This document shows, one piece after another, positions 62,670 through 64,000 of a stretch of DNA of 64,000 bases (positions are counted from its first letter, which is position 1; each line of letters starts with the position of its first letter). The stretch is from Clostridiales bacterium (GTDB lineage: Bacteria > Bacillota > Clostridia > Peptostreptococcales > Anaerovoracaceae). The notes beneath the pieces were generated by a model. That model saw only the letters and a list, made by a program, of their open reading frames with translations, was not told the origin of the DNA and did not search any database. A program made the translations under genes and the position numbers. The stretch spans positions 16,984 through 80,983 of the forward strand of contig SVCW01000004.1 of NCBI GenBank assembly GCA_015058155.1. Reading direction: 5' to 3'.

Positions 62670-63989
62670 TTACTCAAATTTCGGAGCAGTCCCGTTTACA
62701 CCGTTTGCAATCGGCAGAACTATGCGCAGACGGAAAATACCATCAGCCACATCAAAACTACAAATGCCATTATTATCCTCTACAACAGACTTGATACTGA
62801 GGCATCCATACCCTTTTCGTTTCCCCGTGTTTTTCGGAAGATTATCCTCAATTATTATATCTCCACTAAAAGGATTCTTGATTTCAATCAGTAACTTGTT
62901 CATTGTAATAGTTGAATAGAATTCTACCTTTTTCATGGAATCATCAAGATCATGAACCGCATTAAAAGCATTTTCAAGTCCGTTTGATATAAGAGTGGTA
63001 AATTGGGCTTCGCTAATCGGAATGTCTTTAGGAATTTCTGCTTTTATTATAAATTCAATTTTACTATTTTCTGCTTTCTTTAAAAATGATGATAGTACAA
63101 GATTAGCGAGACTATTATCACAGAAATGTTTTGGTGTAAGTCTTTCTATTCCGTTATGTACACTTCTAATGTATGAAACAGCCTTCTCTAACTGCCCTTC
63201 GTTAATATAAGCTGCAATTGTATTAAGATTATGGCGCATATCATGGTTGTAAACTGCAGTCTGAAACTCAATATGTTTCAAGCTTTCAATTTCCTGTATG
63301 GCTTCTTTAATCTCCATTTCAAGAATAGCCTTCTGCAATTCACTCTTAAACTTTTCCTGAGTTTGTGTGTGATATATAGTAATTATAATCAAATAAAAGA
63401 TTATAAAGGCTGTTGGGAAGAATTCAGTCAGGAAAGGTATGCCTTTATACAGTAAGTCAGAATAGACTACTGTTGAGTAATCAAAAATATAGTAAATAAT
63501 CGGAAGACTTGCAAACAGTAAAAACGACTGTTTTGAATGTGTAAATGTACGGTTTGCTACGTTGACGAAAAACCTGCGAAGTATATAGTAAATAATGAAA
63601 ATTGATATTGTATAACTGATTTCACCAGCAAGATCAGACCCGGTCAAAGCGGAAGAAATAAGATTAACAAAGCGAGGAAGCTGACAACAGAGGTAAGCCG
63701 TAAAAACACTAACACAGGCAATATCGATGCGCTTTTTTAATAAGAAGATAAGGATGAGCATGATAGGAAGATGTACAATAAACGGATAGAGCTGTTCTGT
63801 TATCTGTACACCAAAAATAAGACAGCAGATTGACTGAATTACGAGAACAATCAGACAGAAAAGAAAAGCAATACGCTTCTGCCCGATTGTTTGACAACCT
63901 CCTGAAATACTGACACTTAAAAAAAAGCCAAAAAACAGTACTAATCCATAATTTAAAAAAATCAACAATGTAAGAAAATCCATTTGCAT
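62670..63989 (-). CDS. AgrC-like GHKL sensor histidine kinase
   Basis: A 439-residue sensor. Six or so membrane helices (about 5-205) are followed by a dimerisation helix with the phospho-acceptor in YNHDMRHNLNTI and a GHKL ATPase domain (ISNGLENAFNAVHDL for the N box, GKRKGYGCLSIKSVVEDNNG for the G box). This layout is that of AgrC-type peptide receptors, whose partner LytTR regulator should be encoded just beyond base 64000. Two ATG codons (63989, 63983) lie near the window edge and the ribosome site cannot be judged, so the true start could also be upstream. Confidence 0.88.
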   Translation of the reverse strand: MQMDFLTLLIFLNYGLVLFFGFFLSVSISGGCQTIGQKRIAFLFCLIVLVIQSICCLIFGVQITEQLYPFIVHLPIMLILIFLLKKRIDIACVSVFTAYLCCQLPRFVNLISSALTGSDLAGEISYTISIFIIYYILRRFFVNVANRTFTHSKQSFLLFASLPIIYYIFDYSTVVYSDLLYKGIPFLTEFFPTAFIIFYLIIITIYHTQTQEKFKSELQKAILEMEIKEAIQEIESLKHIEFQTAVYNHDMRHNLNTIAAYINEGQLEKAVSYIRSVHNGIERLTPKHFCDNSLANLVLSSFLKKAENSKIEFIIKAEIPKDIPISEAQFTTLISNGLENAFNAVHDLDDSMKKVEFYSTITMNKLLIEIKNPFSGDIIIEDNLPKNTGKRKGYGCLSIKSVVEDNNGICSFDVADGIFRLRIVLPIANGVNGTAPKFE

Positions 63990-64000
63990 ATCTGTTGCTT

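Overview
The window comes from a low- to mid-GC Gram-positive anaerobe, most likely a member of the Clostridia (Eubacteriales). Three ferredoxin-linked 2-oxoacid oxidoreductase gene sets, a 3-hydroxybutyryl-CoA dehydrogenase, a trans-sulfuration-family lyase, SLH and signal-peptide proteins, strong AGGAGG ribosome sites and classical -35/-10 promoters all fit an amino-acid-fermenting, single-membrane cell. A genus cannot be named from the sequence alone. No rRNA, tRNA, CRISPR array, integrase or insertion sequence was seen.

Layout. 0.3-1.2 kb: an XRE regulator with a membrane domain. 1.2-8.15 kb: a complete F1Fo ATP synthase operon (atpI-like, B, E, F, H, A, G, D, C; minus strand) with a TTTACA-N17-TATAAT promoter. 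8.2-10.7 kb: a ROK kinase and GH1 glycosidase pair with an operator. 10.7-12.6 kb: a PD-(D/E)XK-like protein whose 3' end is tandemly repeated, then an array of eight covarying palindromes. 12.7-20.1 kb: an NhaC antiporter, a Cys/Met PLP lyase, teichoic acid/undecaprenyl-sugar genes, comEB, truA, a hidden small transcription unit and a prepilin peptidase. 20.2-30.5 kb: an aminotransferase, a lone Hpt protein, hbd, a B3/B4 protein, a cysteine-synthase homologue, PhzF, a flavodoxin-ferredoxin, two MATE exporters and an AI-2E-type permease. 30.6-36.0 kb: a plus-strand operon (gtrA-like, tetR, class III aminotransferase, FGGY kinase, double-domain class II aldolase) behind twin TetR-type operators. 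36-43.4 kb: an Rpn-like nuclease and an island of secreted and membrane proteins of unknown function led by an ECF sigma/anti-sigma pair, with the same two-part promoter before sigma and before the secreted genes. 43.4-46.7 kb: an ABC importer of the KEGG tryptophan/tyrosine type, preceded by a leader encoding a peptide with 13 Phe in 41 residues and then a terminator. 46.9-49.3 kb: a YkvI-like transporter and an MFS transporter. 49.4-56.9 kb: three tandem 2-oxoacid:ferredoxin oxidoreductase sets. 56.9-64 kb: a lipoprotein nuclease, a NAGPA-type secreted glycosidase, a flavin reductase, an SLH protein and a GHKL sensor kinase.

How the parts fit. Amino acids would enter by the ABC importer and YkvI/MFS carriers, be deaminated (aminotransferase, gamma-lyase) to 2-oxoacids, and be oxidised by the three ferredoxin-dependent enzymes; hbd and the ATP synthase would complete energy metabolism. 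That picture is inference. The strongest new observations are the Phe-rich leader with its attenuator, the palindrome array with compensatory arms, the paired ECF promoters, the TetR-controlled aminotransferase-kinase-aldolase operon, the triplicated oxidoreductase with one set lacking two subunits, and a small promoter-peptide-terminator unit next to truA.
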